Notes under the pieces: model-generated
The model's input: the letters and a program-made list of their open reading frames with translations, nothing else
What the model was told of the DNA's origin: nothing
Databases searched by the model: none
Program-made: the position numbers and the translations under genes
Assembly (NCBI RefSeq): GCF_000376985.1
Contig: NZ_AQYA01000034.1
Coordinates: forward strand, 101,244 to 165,243
Source: Streptococcus henryi DSM 19005
GTDB lineage: Bacteria; Bacillota; Bacilli; Lactobacillales; Streptococcaceae
Length of the DNA: 64,000 nt
Reading direction: 5' to 3'
In this document: piece after piece, positions 1 through 8,129 of the stretch
Numbering within the stretch: the stretch's first letter is position 1
Layout of the letters: each line of letters starts with the position of its first letter

Positions 1-285
1 TGAAAGTCCTTGTCTCTTGGCATTGTAGTAAGAGAACTTTCGGGTATGGATGTCAAAGGGCAAATCATAACTTCTGCCAACATTGGACTTTCCAAAAACC
101 TTCTTGAACATGGGAGATGAAGCTAGAATAAGACCATTAGCATTATCAGCTCTACTCATAACACAAAGTGATGTTTTAAGAGGATGAAGCCCTCTCTCTA
201 CACACTCAACACTAGCATAAAAGGATTTCATATCTACAAAAGCAATATCAGCTTGGGGTTCTCTTGATTAATCAAATATGCCCAC
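1..285 (-). pseudogene. umuC-like Y-family DNA polymerase, 5' part, early nonsense codon, runs off window
   Basis: Read from a GTG at 285, the frame gives VGIFD, a TAA stop at 270-268, then SREPQADIAFVDMKSFYASVEC and an uninterrupted reading frame to the window edge. FVDMKSFYASVE is the first catalytic motif of Y-family translesion polymerases (UmuC/ImpB/DinB), so the gene is recognisable, and its 3' part lies outside the window. The codon at 270-268 is TAA where relatives, from memory, have Tyr (GIFDYSRE), which suggests a single-base nonsense change. A GGAGG lies 6 bases before the GTG. An ATG one base out of frame at 287 leads only to a short unrelated frame. The gene directly follows the LexA-like repressor gene, an SOS-operon layout seen in streptococci and lactococci. 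Restart downstream of the stop at a Met would lose the catalytic Asp, so an active polymerase is unlikely unless the stop is read through. Confidence 0.75.
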
Positions 286-286
286 A

Positions 287-955
287 TCACACCTCCAAAG
301 GTGCAAAATTCCCCACAATCTTCCCAATAATTCGTGGACTTTCGTCATAAGGAGCAAATTTATCTGAATAGTCACTATTAATAGAAACTAATCTCAAACC
401 ATCTGGTTCACGATAAACTTTTTTGATATAAGTTTGACCATTCCAGTCAATAGCATAAATAGCGCCATCATAATCAAAGACAGTCTGCTTAATTAAGACA
501 ACTTCTCCATTTTGGAATGTTGGCTCCATTGAATGCCCTTTTACCCAAGATGCAAAATCATGGTCTAGTTGCTGGTCATAGTAAACTTCATCATAGGCAC
601 CATCTCCAAAATAGGAGTAACCTGTACCAGCAGAAAGTCCTTCATAAACTCGATAAGTATAGAGACTTGCGAGTTTTTGTTGATTCAATAGTTTTTGGGA
701 ATAGCTGATAACCTTTCCTTGATTACTTTCATTCAACTGTGTAAAAATCTCAACGACATCATATTCAGAAAGAAAATAAGATTCGTCTACAGCTAAAATT
801 TGACTCAATCTTGTCAAATTTTTTTGATTAGGCTTAGTCTTACCATTCTCCCAATTTGAATAAGACTGCTTAGAAATACCCAAAATACTTGCTATTTCAA
901 CCTGAGAATAACCTGCTTCTTGACGTTTGTTCTTTAATTTTTTAGCAGAAAACAT
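287..955 (-). CDS. hdiR: HdiR/LexA-like SOS repressor (HTH_XRE + S24 peptidase)
   Basis: This 222-residue protein has an N-terminal XRE helix-turn-helix (about residues 5-60, with GYSQVEIASILGISKQSYSNW) and a C-terminal S24 LexA-type self-cleaving domain. The nucleophile region is GHSMEPTFQNGE (Ser about 142) and the general-base Lys lies in TYIKKVYREP. An Ala-Gly cleavage site can be proposed in LSAGTG (about residue 110). This matches HdiR, the streptococcal and lactococcal repressor cleaved after DNA damage. The gene is followed by a umuC-like gene whose GTG overlaps the end of this frame, so they were one transcript. AAAGGAG precedes the ATG. A TTGAAA-N17-TATAAT promoter and a perfect palindrome at the transcription start suggest autorepression. 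Confidence 0.85.
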   Translation of the reverse strand: MFSAKKLKNKRQEAGYSQVEIASILGISKQSYSNWENGKTKPNQKNLTRLSQILAVDESYFLSEYDVVEIFTQLNESNQGKVISYSQKLLNQQKLASLYTYRVYEGLSAGTGYSYFGDGAYDEVYYDQQLDHDFASWVKGHSMEPTFQNGEVVLIKQTVFDYDGAIYAIDWNGQTYIKKVYREPDGLRLVSINSDYSDKFAPYDESPRIIGKIVGNFAPLEV

Positions 956-969
956 ACTTACTCCTTTCG

Positions 970-1019
970 GTCAGTTTATTAACTGACTTAATTATAATAC
1001 TTAGCTTTAAAATTTTCAA
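970..1019 (-). promoter_or_regulatory. hdiR promoter with candidate HdiR operator
   Basis: On the minus strand the -35 TTGAAA (1019-1014) and -10 TATAAT (996-991) are 17 bases apart. Just downstream, GTCAGTT-TATT-AACTGAC (970-987) is a perfect 7-base inverted repeat covering the expected start point. This position suits repression by the gene's own product. The assignment to HdiR is inference. Confidence 0.65.
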
Positions 1020-1062
1020 GATTTATTACAAGAAAATTTTTAAAAGTATCAATCTCTTTTAA

Positions 1063-1122
1063 GTTAACTTAAATATTTTTTAGGTTGACAGTTTTGTTAA
1101 CTTATTTTAAAATATAGTTAAC
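1063..1122 (+). promoter_or_regulatory. bioY promoter with repeated GTTAAC (BirA-like) boxes
   Basis: TTGACA (1085-1090) and TAAAAT (1108-1113) are 17 bases apart. GTTAAC occurs three times, at 1063-1068, 1096-1101 (inside the spacer) and 1117-1122 (over the start point). GTTAAC-type half-sites in front of bioY genes of lactic acid bacteria are known as targets of the biotin repressor BirA. Here the last two are spaced like the arms of one operator. Confidence 0.6.
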
Positions 1123-1145
1123 TTTTTTAAGAAATGAGGTTCTCT

Positions 1146-1685
1146 ATGTCTAAACAAGCAACATTATCGCTTATCCTTCCTGCGTTTGGAGCTGCTCTTA
1201 TTGCAATCCTGTCACAAATCACTATTCCTGTTGGAACAGTTCCCTTTACCCTGCAAACTTTAGCTATCTCTATTATCGCTACTCTTTTTAAAAGTCGTGA
1301 GGCAACTTTAAGCGTCTTACTCTATCTTCTGCTTGGTGGTATTGGACTACCAGTTTTTGCTGGTGGTTCTGCTGGTTTCTCTGCATTTGTTGGACCAACA
1401 GGTGGATACTTCTGGGGCTTTGTGCTCTTTGCTTTCATAACATCATCCTTAACTTCACCAAAATCATCACTTCTTACTATCTTTTTAGCTAATACTTTAG
1501 GAGTTGCTATTACCTTAGTCTGTGGAGTTATTGGTCTCCACTTCCTAGCTAATATGGACTGGCAAGCTGCATTCTTGGCTGGAGCTCTGCCATTTATCCT
1601 ATCAGGACTAGCTAAAGTTGTTGTCGCTACGCTACTAACTAAACCAATTTTCCAATCACTAAAACGTTACTCATACTTCAAGTAA
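1146..1685 (+). CDS. bioY: BioY, biotin-binding S component of an ECF transporter
   Basis: BioY is the membrane substrate-capture subunit for biotin; in Firmicutes it works with the shared EcfA/EcfA'/EcfT module encoded elsewhere. The 179-residue protein has about six hydrophobic segments and the family core sequences TIPVGTVPFTLQTLAI, LLYLLLGGIGLPVFAGG and GPTGGYFWGF. An upstream in-frame ATG at 1134 overlaps the TGAGG ribosome site at 1135-1139, so the ATG at 1146 is the better start. The gene is monocistronic, ending at a strong terminator shared with the convergent ydbC-like gene. GTTAAC boxes in the promoter indicate control by biotin level. Confidence 0.93.
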   Translation: MSKQATLSLILPAFGAALIAILSQITIPVGTVPFTLQTLAISIIATLFKSREATLSVLLYLLLGGIGLPVFAGGSAGFSAFVGPTGGYFWGFVLFAFITSSLTSPKSSLLTIFLANTLGVAITLVCGVIGLHFLANMDWQAAFLAGALPFILSGLAKVVVATLLTKPIFQSLKRYSYFK

Positions 1686-1719
1686 AAAAGGAGCTGGCTT
1701 TCTTTGCCAACTCCTTTTT
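1685..1719. terminator. bidirectional terminator between bioY and ydbC-like gene
   Basis: GGAG-C-TGGC pairs with GCCA-A-CTCC, with A5 and T5 tracts on either side, so the hairpin works for both convergent genes. Confidence 0.9.
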
Positions 1720-1720
1720 C

Positions 1721-1933
1721 TTATTTACGAAAAGCATCCAAAATAATTTTGAATTCTTCGTTTGTCAATGCAATTCCTTTGCCCATCTTGGTATGATCGG
1801 GGCTCCAAGAACGAATATCCCACTTTGGTTCAGCTCCGTTAAAGCTGACGCGGTTCAATTCTTTAGTCCACCCTTTGTCATTTTCAGACAAGGTGAGCAA
1901 GTGTTCTTCAATGTGAAATTTAAATTCTGACAT
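1721..1933 (-). CDS. YdbC-like PC4-family ssDNA-binding protein
   Basis: This 70-residue protein (MSEFKFHIEEHLLTLSEN, then a PKWDIRSWSPDHTKMGKGIALTNEEF core) looks like the YdbC family. Its Lactococcus member has a PC4-like fold and binds single-stranded nucleic acid. The KWDIRxWxPD and MGKGIxLTxEE pattern is the family signature. The ribosome site is AGGAGGAAG. The physiological role is not established; the name reflects fold similarity only. Confidence 0.75.
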   Translation of the reverse strand: MSEFKFHIEEHLLTLSENDKGWTKELNRVSFNGAEPKWDIRSWSPDHTKMGKGIALTNEEFKIILDAFRK

Positions 1934-2054
1934 AGTATTCTTCCTCCTATCTTATCTATTCGTAAAAAATTCCAAAAAATTGATTTTTTTAATAAAATAT
2001 TTTATTATCTTCTAAAAGATATCATTATTGTACCAATTTTTCAGGAAAAAGACC

Positions 2055-2354
2055 ATGACAAATTTTTTTCAAAATATTAAAAACTACTGGCAAGATTATA
2101 TGGAATCTCCTAAAAAGTCTGTCCCTATTAATCTTAAATCAAACAAAATCAAGGCAACTCTCCAAGAAGCTATGGATAAAAAACTCCCTCTGCATGTCAT
2201 CTATGGAGACTGCCGAGTAACAGGAAATTTAGTAAAATATGACAAGAATAACGGAAGAATTATTTTGAAAAGTTTCCAAAAAGACGTAACAACTATTATA
2301 CCACTTGAAACAATTGAGCGGATTAGCATCGCTCCCTTGCACCTACATCTATAA
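2055..2354 (+). CDS. hypothetical small protein, possibly Sm-like/beta-barrel
   Basis: I do not recognise a named family. The start at 2055 is chosen because AGGAAAA sits 8 bases upstream; a TTG at 2028 has no ribosome site. The 99-residue product has a basic N-terminal stretch (ESPKKSVPINLKSNKIK), then a run that reads as short alternating strands: LHVIYGDCRVTGNLVKYD, GRIILKSF and VTTIIPLETIERISI. That pattern, especially the final strand pair, resembles Sm/LSm-like small barrels, so RNA binding is a guess worth testing. There is no signal peptide or membrane segment. A TTGATT-N17-TATTAT promoter lies at 1980-2008, and a strong terminator follows. Confidence 0.7.
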   Translation: MTNFFQNIKNYWQDYMESPKKSVPINLKSNKIKATLQEAMDKKLPLHVIYGDCRVTGNLVKYDKNNGRIILKSFQKDVTTIIPLETIERISIAPLHLHL

Positions 2355-2368
2355 AAAAACATGATAAT

Positions 2369-2413
2369 AAAAATGAGCATGGGGAAACTAATTCTTCCTT
2401 ATGCTCATTTTTT
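2369..2413 (+). terminator. intrinsic terminator
   Basis: AAAAATGAGCAT pairs with ATGCTCATTTTTT around a 20-base loop, directly after the small gene ending at 2354. Confidence 0.9.
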
Positions 2414-2452
2414 GTAATCTAAGATGAGTGTGAAGGTCACCTACCTTATTTC

Positions 2453-3739
2453 TTATGCACGGACTGTTTTGCTAGAACCATCCTTTTGGTAAAGGTTAAC
2501 AAGTCCTTCTTTACATGCACGCATCATGTCACCAGGTTTAACTTCCTGTGGTACTGTAATAGTCAAAAGTTCCATTGGATTTGGGGCACGATCAATCTTG
2601 TTGCCATCAGAGTCATGAAGATCTTGAATTTGACATTCAAAATGACGGAATCCTGGTCCATAGAACTCAACAGCATCACCTTCCATGATAACGTTACGCT
2701 GACGGATGGTAGCTGTCATGTTATCTTTATTGAAAGATACAACTTCACCGACAAATTTATATTGTGGAATTTTACGACGAGCACCGAAAAGTTGCTCGTT
2801 TTCTGTTGGTGTTGAATAATAGAATCCTGTTGCAAGCTCACGTTGAGCAACTTTCCAGAGTTCATCAATCAAATCATCTTTGATAGCATAGAACTTCTCT
2901 GGACTCTCCATGTAAGCATCAACAGCTGCTTTGTAGCAGTTAGTTACAGTTGAAACGTAGTGGATTGATTTCATACGACCTTCGATTTTAAGACTATCAA
3001 CGCCATTTTCAATCAAGTCAGGAATATTTTCAATCATACACATATCAACAGCTGACATTGAGTATTCTTCTGGAATTTCACCATTAAGGCTACGACGTTC
3101 TGAACCGAATGGCATATCATAAAGGCTGTATTTCCAACGGCAAGATTGCGAACAGCCACCACGGTTGGCATCACGGTGACTCATATGATTTGAAAGAACG
3201 CAACGGCCTGAATATGAGATACACATGGCACCATGAACAAAGGCTTCAATTTCAACACCTGTACGTTTACGAATTTCAGCAAGCTCTGCCATGTTAACTT
3301 CACGCGCCAAAACAACACGTGTCAATCCCATTTCTTTCCAAAACTCAAAAGTTTCGTAGTTGGTTGATGAGGCTTGAGTAGACAAGTGAATTTCAAGTCC
3401 TGGTGCTTCTGTGGCACAGATAACGATAAGAGCTGGGTCTGATACGATAACGGCATCAAGTCCCATATCGCGAAGTTCACGGAACCAAGCACCCGCACCG
3501 ATTTCATTTCCTTCGTGGGTAACCATGTTAGCAGCAACATAAACCTTTGCTCCTGCAGCGTGAGCGTAGTCAATCCCTTCTTTCATTTCTTCCATTGAGA
3601 AATTTCCTGCACGGCTACGTAGACCATAGGCTTGTCCACCGACAAAGACAGCATCTGCGCCGTAATCAATGGCAACTTTTAATTTTTCCAAAGTTCCAGC
3701 AGGTGATAAGACCTCTGGACGTTTCAATGTTTTAGTCAT
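2453..3739 (-). CDS. trhP2: TrhP2-type peptidase U32 family protein, tRNA 5-hydroxyuridine synthesis
   Basis: The 428-residue protein belongs to the U32 (YegQ/TrhP) family, which in E. coli and B. subtilis makes 5-hydroxyuridine at tRNA position 34 with prephenate. N-terminal landmarks are PEVLSPAGTLEKLKVAIDYGADAVFVGG and FVHGAMCISYSGRC. The cysteines in HGAMC, SGRC, GGC and SQSC fit an Fe-S-binding set. The C-terminal part (about 330-428) is the small beta domain of the long form. The gene follows the shorter paralogue at 3988-4914 on the same strand, the same pair order as yrrN-yrrO of Bacillus. The 248-base gap between them holds a hairpin and a possible promoter, so it may be transcribed separately. 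Older annotations call such genes collagenases; the tRNA role is better supported. Confidence 0.85.
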   Translation of the reverse strand: MTKTLKRPEVLSPAGTLEKLKVAIDYGADAVFVGGQAYGLRSRAGNFSMEEMKEGIDYAHAAGAKVYVAANMVTHEGNEIGAGAWFRELRDMGLDAVIVSDPALIVICATEAPGLEIHLSTQASSTNYETFEFWKEMGLTRVVLAREVNMAELAEIRKRTGVEIEAFVHGAMCISYSGRCVLSNHMSHRDANRGGCSQSCRWKYSLYDMPFGSERRSLNGEIPEEYSMSAVDMCMIENIPDLIENGVDSLKIEGRMKSIHYVSTVTNCYKAAVDAYMESPEKFYAIKDDLIDELWKVAQRELATGFYYSTPTENEQLFGARRKIPQYKFVGEVVSFNKDNMTATIRQRNVIMEGDAVEFYGPGFRHFECQIQDLHDSDGNKIDRAPNPMELLTITVPQEVKPGDMMRACKEGLVNLYQKDGSSKTVRA

Positions 3740-3934
3740 ATTATTTATTCTCCAATTTTCAAGATTGTAAGAAAATCTCCAAAGTCTGGCTCAGCGAAAC
3801 ATTAATTGTCAACGAGTCAGACGAGTACAACCCCTAGGAAACATCCTGCGGGAGTTTCCGTCCAGCAAGTATTAGAAAATAAGTAGTTACTGTTGGGATT
3901 GTCAATTTTCATATTTGTAGAGTTTATTTTTTCT

Positions 3935-3975
3935 ACTAGCAATGCCCTGAAATTAGAAACTCTCTCATTGCTAGT
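3935..3975 (-). other. stem-loop between trhP1 and trhP2
   Basis: ACTAGCAATG at 3935-3944 and CATTGCTAGT at 3966-3975 form a perfect 10-base stem with a 21-base loop in the spacer between the two U32 genes. Neither strand has a proper U tract after it, so it may act as an RNA-processing or stability element rather than a terminator. Confidence 0.45.
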
Positions 3976-3987
3976 GTTTTGACCACC

Positions 3988-4914
3988 TTATTTAACAGTT
4001 TTAGGGTCAAATTCGTAGAAGCCGGTATCCAAACCGCGACCTGCTGGGTGAAGTTTTCGGACTTCTTCGTCAAGAACGTAGGCCTGATCTTGTGAGAATT
4101 GACCTGCTTGCATTAAATCACGAGCTTTGACAAAAAGCTTTGCAATTTCCACAAAATTTTGACCAGGACAGTAGATACCATCCAATTTCCAGTGAGTGAA
4201 ATTGTGGTCTGTTAACTCAATCAATTTTGTCATCATGTCAATGTCATTGTTAATGAAAATGTGTGTGCCATGCTTATCTTCATAGATTGAATAGTGACTT
4301 TCTGGATCACTTGGTTCAGCCAAGAAAAGACCGCGTTCACGTGTTTTTTCATCATCGATATGAGTGAAATTGTAGTAGTTTTGTAAAAGAGGTCGTTTCG
4401 AATGGTGGATAACTGAAGCACCGTAAACCAAAATCTCAGCTGGATAATCAAGATTTTCAGAAAGTTTAAACAACTCTTCTGAAGGGATTTCACGTGCTAA
4501 GACTGTCTCAACAGCGCCATGCTGTCCCCAGAAATTCACTTGACGACTTGATGTCACAAAGACTGACGTGTCATAAATCAACTTGAAGTTGTAACCATCA
4601 CGCTTATTCACGTAGAATACACCAGCATCACCAACAACAAGATAATCAACCTTGATTTCCTTCATCAAATCAAGGAATGGTTTGATATTATCCATCATGT
4701 CTTGGTGCATGAGTGCATTGCAGGCAACTGTCAATTCTTTACCTGCTCCGTGAACTAGCTCTGCTATTTCCCTGAGTTCATCAAATGTGAAATTATGAGG
4801 AAGACGCAAACCAAAGTTTTCTTCACCAACATAAATGCGATCTACACCTGCATCTAGGAGCTCTTTAACCTGCTCGATAGATTCGGCTGTCGCCGTAATA
4901 ATAATTTTTTCCAT
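3988..4914 (-). CDS. trhP1: TrhP1-type short peptidase U32 family protein, tRNA 5-hydroxyuridine synthesis
   Basis: The 308-residue protein is the short U32 paralogue (YrrN/TrhP1-like). It lacks the C-terminal domain of its neighbour and has fewer family cysteines. Recognisable segments include QVKELLDAGVDRIYVGEENFGLRLP, TVACNALMHQD and ETVLAREIPSEEL. It probably partners with or overlaps the function of the product of 2453-3739 in tRNA wobble-uridine hydroxylation. The start codon follows TATAAT by nine bases and there is no Shine-Dalgarno sequence, so translation probably begins on a leaderless transcript. Confidence 0.8.
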   Translation of the reverse strand: MEKIIITATAESIEQVKELLDAGVDRIYVGEENFGLRLPHNFTFDELREIAELVHGAGKELTVACNALMHQDMMDNIKPFLDLMKEIKVDYLVVGDAGVFYVNKRDGYNFKLIYDTSVFVTSSRQVNFWGQHGAVETVLAREIPSEELFKLSENLDYPAEILVYGASVIHHSKRPLLQNYYNFTHIDDEKTRERGLFLAEPSDPESHYSIYEDKHGTHIFINNDIDMMTKLIELTDHNFTHWKLDGIYCPGQNFVEIAKLFVKARDLMQAGQFSQDQAYVLDEEVRKLHPAGRGLDTGFYEFDPKTVK

Positions 4915-4929
4915 AACTTTATTATTATA
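4915..4929 (-). promoter_or_regulatory. trhP1 promoter -10 placed for a leaderless mRNA
   Basis: TATAAT at 4929-4924 is followed by AATAAAGTT and then the ATG at 4914. Transcription would start within about two bases of the ATG. TTAACT, 16 bases upstream, is a possible -35. The same motif occurs at tex. Confidence 0.6.
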
Positions 4930-5102
4930 TCAAATTTTTAAAACAAGTTAAGTATTTTAAGGAGAGAAATATTAAATTTTTAGGGCAAATTTTGTAGAAA
5001 AATAGTCTAAAATGTTAGTATTGTAATACTATTTCTTTAAAAAAGGGTGACAAATCGCTATATTTGTGGTATTATGGGTTAGAATTATGTAAGGAGTGGG
5101 CT

Positions 5103-5387
5103 ATGCCAGAACTATTAAAGCAAGAGCAACAGCTTAAAGAGGATCAGCTTTTTGAAAATGCTAGTCCTAAATACCAAGAATTCCACGAAATTGATACTAA
5201 CAGTGCTAAACTGCGTGAGCTTGTTTTCTTTGCTCGCATTGCTTGTTTTGGTACACTAACAGTTTTTATTGCCTTCATGCTTCTAGTTGCAAACTTTTCT
5301 TCTATTGGAGCATTTAGCTTGGCCATTTTATTAAGTCTTATTATCACAACAGTGGTATCTTCAATTATTTCGTCATTAAAACGTTAA
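5103..5387 (+). CDS. DUF3270-like small membrane protein
   Basis: This 94-residue protein has a charged N-terminal half (MPELLKQEQQLKEDQLFE) and two hydrophobic helices (about 47-65 and 68-90), ending SSLKR. It resembles the streptococcal DUF3270 family, whose function is unknown. The start at 5103 is chosen because AAGGAG lies 6 bases upstream; an upstream in-frame start at 5064 falls in the promoter region. It is monocistronic and followed by a terminator. Confidence 0.75.
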   Translation: MPELLKQEQQLKEDQLFENASPKYQEFHEIDTNSAKLRELVFFARIACFGTLTVFIAFMLLVANFSSIGAFSLAILLSLIITTVVSSIISSLKR

Positions 5388-5413
5388 GTCTGAGTTTTCA
5401 GGCTTTTTCTTTT
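5386..5413 (+). terminator. intrinsic terminator after the DUF3270-like gene
   Basis: GTCTGA pairs with TCAGGC around a short T-rich loop, followed by TTTTTCTTTTT. Confidence 0.8.
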
Positions 5414-5547
5414 TGTTAAACTTATCTCCTTGGAAATTACAATCGCCTTTCTAGACTGATCCTAAGTAGACTGGATGGCAAGATGGCTATATAATCTTTC
5501 AAAAATTTGAGTTAAAATCTCTGCGTCATCAGTTAACACATATAAGA

Positions 5548-5583
5548 AAAACCTCAGAATCTAACCGACTTTGAGAGTTTTTC
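5548..5583 (-). terminator. probable terminator of mtaR-lspA-rluD
   Basis: On the minus strand a CTCA...TGAG-based stem ends in a T5 run just after the rluD stop codon. The stem is short, so confidence is moderate. Confidence 0.5.
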
Positions 5584-5596
5584 TATCACGTAAATA

Positions 5597-6490
5597 TTAG
5601 TTTTTTTGTCTCAATTTTTCCAAAGTTTCCTGGAAAATAGCTGGCGCTGGTGCTGTGAATGCCATCTCCTCACCAGTACTTGGATGGGTAAAGCCTAGTG
5701 TTTGGGCATGGAGAAATTGTCCCTCTCCCTTCAAGGTTTTACGTGGCCCATAGGCAGGATCTCCAGCTACTGGATGACCAATATAGCCCATGTGAACACG
5801 AATTTGGTGAGTACGTCCCGTTTCCAAGGTCAATTCAACAAGTGTGTAATCACCGAAGCGCTCCAAAACTTGAAAGCGCGTCACAGCTTCTTTACCTTTA
5901 GCAGTCACCGCTTGTTTTTTGCGGTCTTTCTCACTGCGGCCAATTGGTGCTTCAATCATACCACGGTCATTTGGTAAGTTACCATGAACGATAGCAATGT
6001 ATTTACGTAGAGATTTTTTATCTTTTAGTTCTGTGGCCAAAGCGTTATGAGCTGTATCATTCTTAGCAATCATAAGCAATCCTGATGTATCCTTGTCAAT
6101 ACGGTGGACAATACCAGGGCGAACAACACCGTTGATTGAAGACAAGTCTTTGACATGATACATAAGGGCATTAACCAGGGTTCCTGATGGATGACCTGCT
6201 GACGGATGAACAACCATGCCTTGCGGTTTATTAACCACTGCTACGTCCTCATCTTCATAAATGATGTCCAGTGGAATATCTTCAGCCTTGTATTCTAAAA
6301 TTTCTTCTTCCGGCACTTGGTAACTAATGACATCACCGACTTTGACAGCATACTTAGCCTTAGCAGCTTTGCCATTGACCAAAACCGTGCCTTTTTTAAT
6401 CTCCTCATTGGCCTGCGTGCGAGACAGTTCTGTCAAGTCCGCCAAGGCCTTATCTAGGCGAGCACCGCCTTCTTTAATGATTAGCTCCAT
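5597..6490 (-). CDS. rluD: RluD-family 23S rRNA pseudouridine synthase
   Basis: The 297-residue protein has an N-terminal S4 RNA-binding domain ([30 protein letters not shown]) and a RluA/RluD catalytic domain. The catalytic Asp is in [18 protein letters not shown], and the downstream motif [19 protein letters not shown] is intact. Members convert uridines in the large-subunit rRNA to pseudouridine. GAGGAGAAAT precedes the ATG, which lies inside the end of lspA (17-base overlap), so the two are translationally coupled. The mtaR-lspA-rluD order is conserved in streptococci. Confidence 0.9.
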   Translation of the reverse strand: MELIIKEGGARLDKALADLTELSRTQANEEIKKGTVLVNGKAAKAKYAVKVGDVISYQVPEEEILEYKAEDIPLDIIYEDEDVAVVNKPQGMVVHPSAGHPSGTLVNALMYHVKDLSSINGVVRPGIVHRIDKDTSGLLMIAKNDTAHNALATELKDKKSLRKYIAIVHGNLPNDRGMIEAPIGRSEKDRKKQAVTAKGKEAVTRFQVLERFGDYTLVELTLETGRTHQIRVHMGYIGHPVAGDPAYGPRKTLKGEGQFLHAQTLGFTHPSTGEEMAFTAPAPAIFQETLEKLRQKN

Positions 6491-6938
6491 ATTTCTCCTC
6501 TCTCCAAAGGGCGATAAAGAGCAAAATCACCCCCATAGTTAAGTAAGAATCCGCTACATTAAAAATAGCAAAATCCATAAAATCTAGATGCACCATGTCG
6601 ACCACATACCCAAGTCGAACACGGTCAATGAAATTACCAATACCGCCAGCGATAATCAAGGTCAGGCTCACCAAGAGCCAAAGATCCCCTTGGATATTTT
6701 TGATAAAATAATAAACCCCAAAGCCGATTACTAAAAAAGTAATAAGGGCAAATAGCCACTGCTGGTCTTGAAGCATGGAAAAAGCTGCGCCTCGGTTCTG
6801 AAGATAGGTCAAGCTAAAAATTCCTGGTAAAAAAGAACGCACTTGTCCTAGCTCCAGATTGCTAACAATCCAGAACTTGCTCAACTGGTCTAAAACAATC
6901 AAAATTACCCCAGCCAGTGGAAAATAAAGTTTTCGCAT
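6474..6938 (-). CDS. lspA: Lipoprotein signal peptidase LspA
   Basis: LspA removes signal peptides from prolipoproteins after Lgt has lipidated them; lgt is also in this window at 23911-24690. The 154-residue protein has four membrane helices, and the catalytic Asp residues fall in [20 protein letters not shown] and [12 protein letters not shown]. The start at 6938 ([10 protein letters not shown]) is preferred over 6953 because GAGG lies 6 bases before it. It begins one base beyond the mtaR stop codon and overlaps rluD. Confidence 0.93.
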   Translation of the reverse strand: MRKLYFPLAGVILIVLDQLSKFWIVSNLELGQVRSFLPGIFSLTYLQNRGAAFSMLQDQQWLFALITFLVIGFGVYYFIKNIQGDLWLLVSLTLIIAGGIGNFIDRVRLGYVVDMVHLDFMDFAIFNVADSYLTMGVILLFIALWREEKYGANH

Positions 6939-6939
6939 A

Positions 6940-7875
6940 CTAGTCCTCATCAATTAATTTGTCAGCTCTTTTAGGGCTGAATTTAGCAAAATAATCCGTC
7001 ATAACTCCGATAAATTGCAAGGCACAGGAACTGAGATTTTTATCACGCCTCTTGATATAAACCATCTTGTTATCTAAATCATCCTCAAGCGGGATGACAG
7101 TGATACCATTAACACTGCGGCTATCAAGGAATCCTGAACCTGTCGCGTAGGCATCTGTCCGCTCTAAGATACCATTAAGTGTGGCACGGTCAGTGACATT
7201 GAAAATGCGTGAACTTTCTGTAGTGTCAACAAAATTCTCAGAATAATAAAGATAATCTTCCTTCTCTTGAGTAAAACGAACTGTTGGCAAACCAAGTAAA
7301 TCTGTCATTTTCAACTGGGCTTTACTTGCCAAATTGTGTTGTTTTCCAAGATAAATATGAGTTTGGAAAGGAATCAGTTCCACATACTCCAAACCTAATT
7401 TTTCCATTCTTTGCAGGAGACCTTTGCGATTCTGGTTATTAAGGTAGATGATTCCAATCTCGCTGTCACCCTGTGCAACCTCGTCCAAAATACGGATAGT
7501 CGTTGATTCAAAAATTCGGAAATTACGATCCTTAGAATAGACTTTGGAAAATGCCGTAATCAAAGGTGGCAAAAAATCATAGTGCTGACTAGCAATAGAG
7601 AATTCCTCATTCTCCGCATTACTCTGTGAAAACTGACGTTCAAAGGAATCAAAGCTCTTAACCACTTCTAGCGCCTTTTCATAAAAGCTAAGACCTTGGC
7701 TGGTTAAAACTGCTCCTGTAGTTGTTCTTGTAAAAATTTGAAAACCAAGTTCGCCCTCTAAATCGCGAACAGCCACGGAAAGGCTGGGCTGGCTGACAAA
7801 TAATTTTGAAGCAGCCTCTCGGAAAGTTCCACTATTTGCAATAGCTACAACGTAACGTAATTGTTGGATATTCAT
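6940..7875 (-). CDS. mtaR: LysR-family regulator CpsY/MtaR
   Basis: The 311-residue protein has an N-terminal LysR helix-turn-helix ([40 protein letters not shown]) and an effector-binding domain. Sequence and context (next to lspA and rluD) match CpsY/MtaR of streptococci, which controls methionine uptake and synthesis genes and affects survival in plasma or neutrophils in pathogenic species. The start has AAAGG upstream. It heads the three-gene run with lspA and rluD. Its DNA targets are outside this window. Confidence 0.85.
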   Translation of the reverse strand: MNIQQLRYVVAIANSGTFREAASKLFVSQPSLSVAVRDLEGELGFQIFTRTTTGAVLTSQGLSFYEKALEVVKSFDSFERQFSQSNAENEEFSIASQHYDFLPPLITAFSKVYSKDRNFRIFESTTIRILDEVAQGDSEIGIIYLNNQNRKGLLQRMEKLGLEYVELIPFQTHIYLGKQHNLASKAQLKMTDLLGLPTVRFTQEKEDYLYYSENFVDTTESSRIFNVTDRATLNGILERTDAYATGSGFLDSRSVNGITVIPLEDDLDNKMVYIKRRDKNLSSCALQFIGVMTDYFAKFSPKRADKLIDED

Positions 7876-8129
7876 AAGAAAGCCTTTCTAGAAAAAATCA
7901 ATTATCACTATTATACCACAAAACTTGCCTAGCCTTAGACGATAACGCCGAAAAAGAGTGGCCTGATTACTCTGATTATCCGATGATTATTCAATTGACC
8001 TTAAAGACCTCCCATTCAGAGACCTCAAAGTGATAGACAAGGAAGGAATCCCCTTACCTAGCAAGCAAAATTTTTGTATAATAAGCCTATAAGTCTTGCG
8101 AGGACAATATCAAGGTAATAGGAAAAGAA

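Noticed and set aside
2486..2815. Long open frames opposite trhP2 and other conserved genes
   Set aside because: They are antisense shadows of clearly conserved proteins, without ribosome sites or family features.
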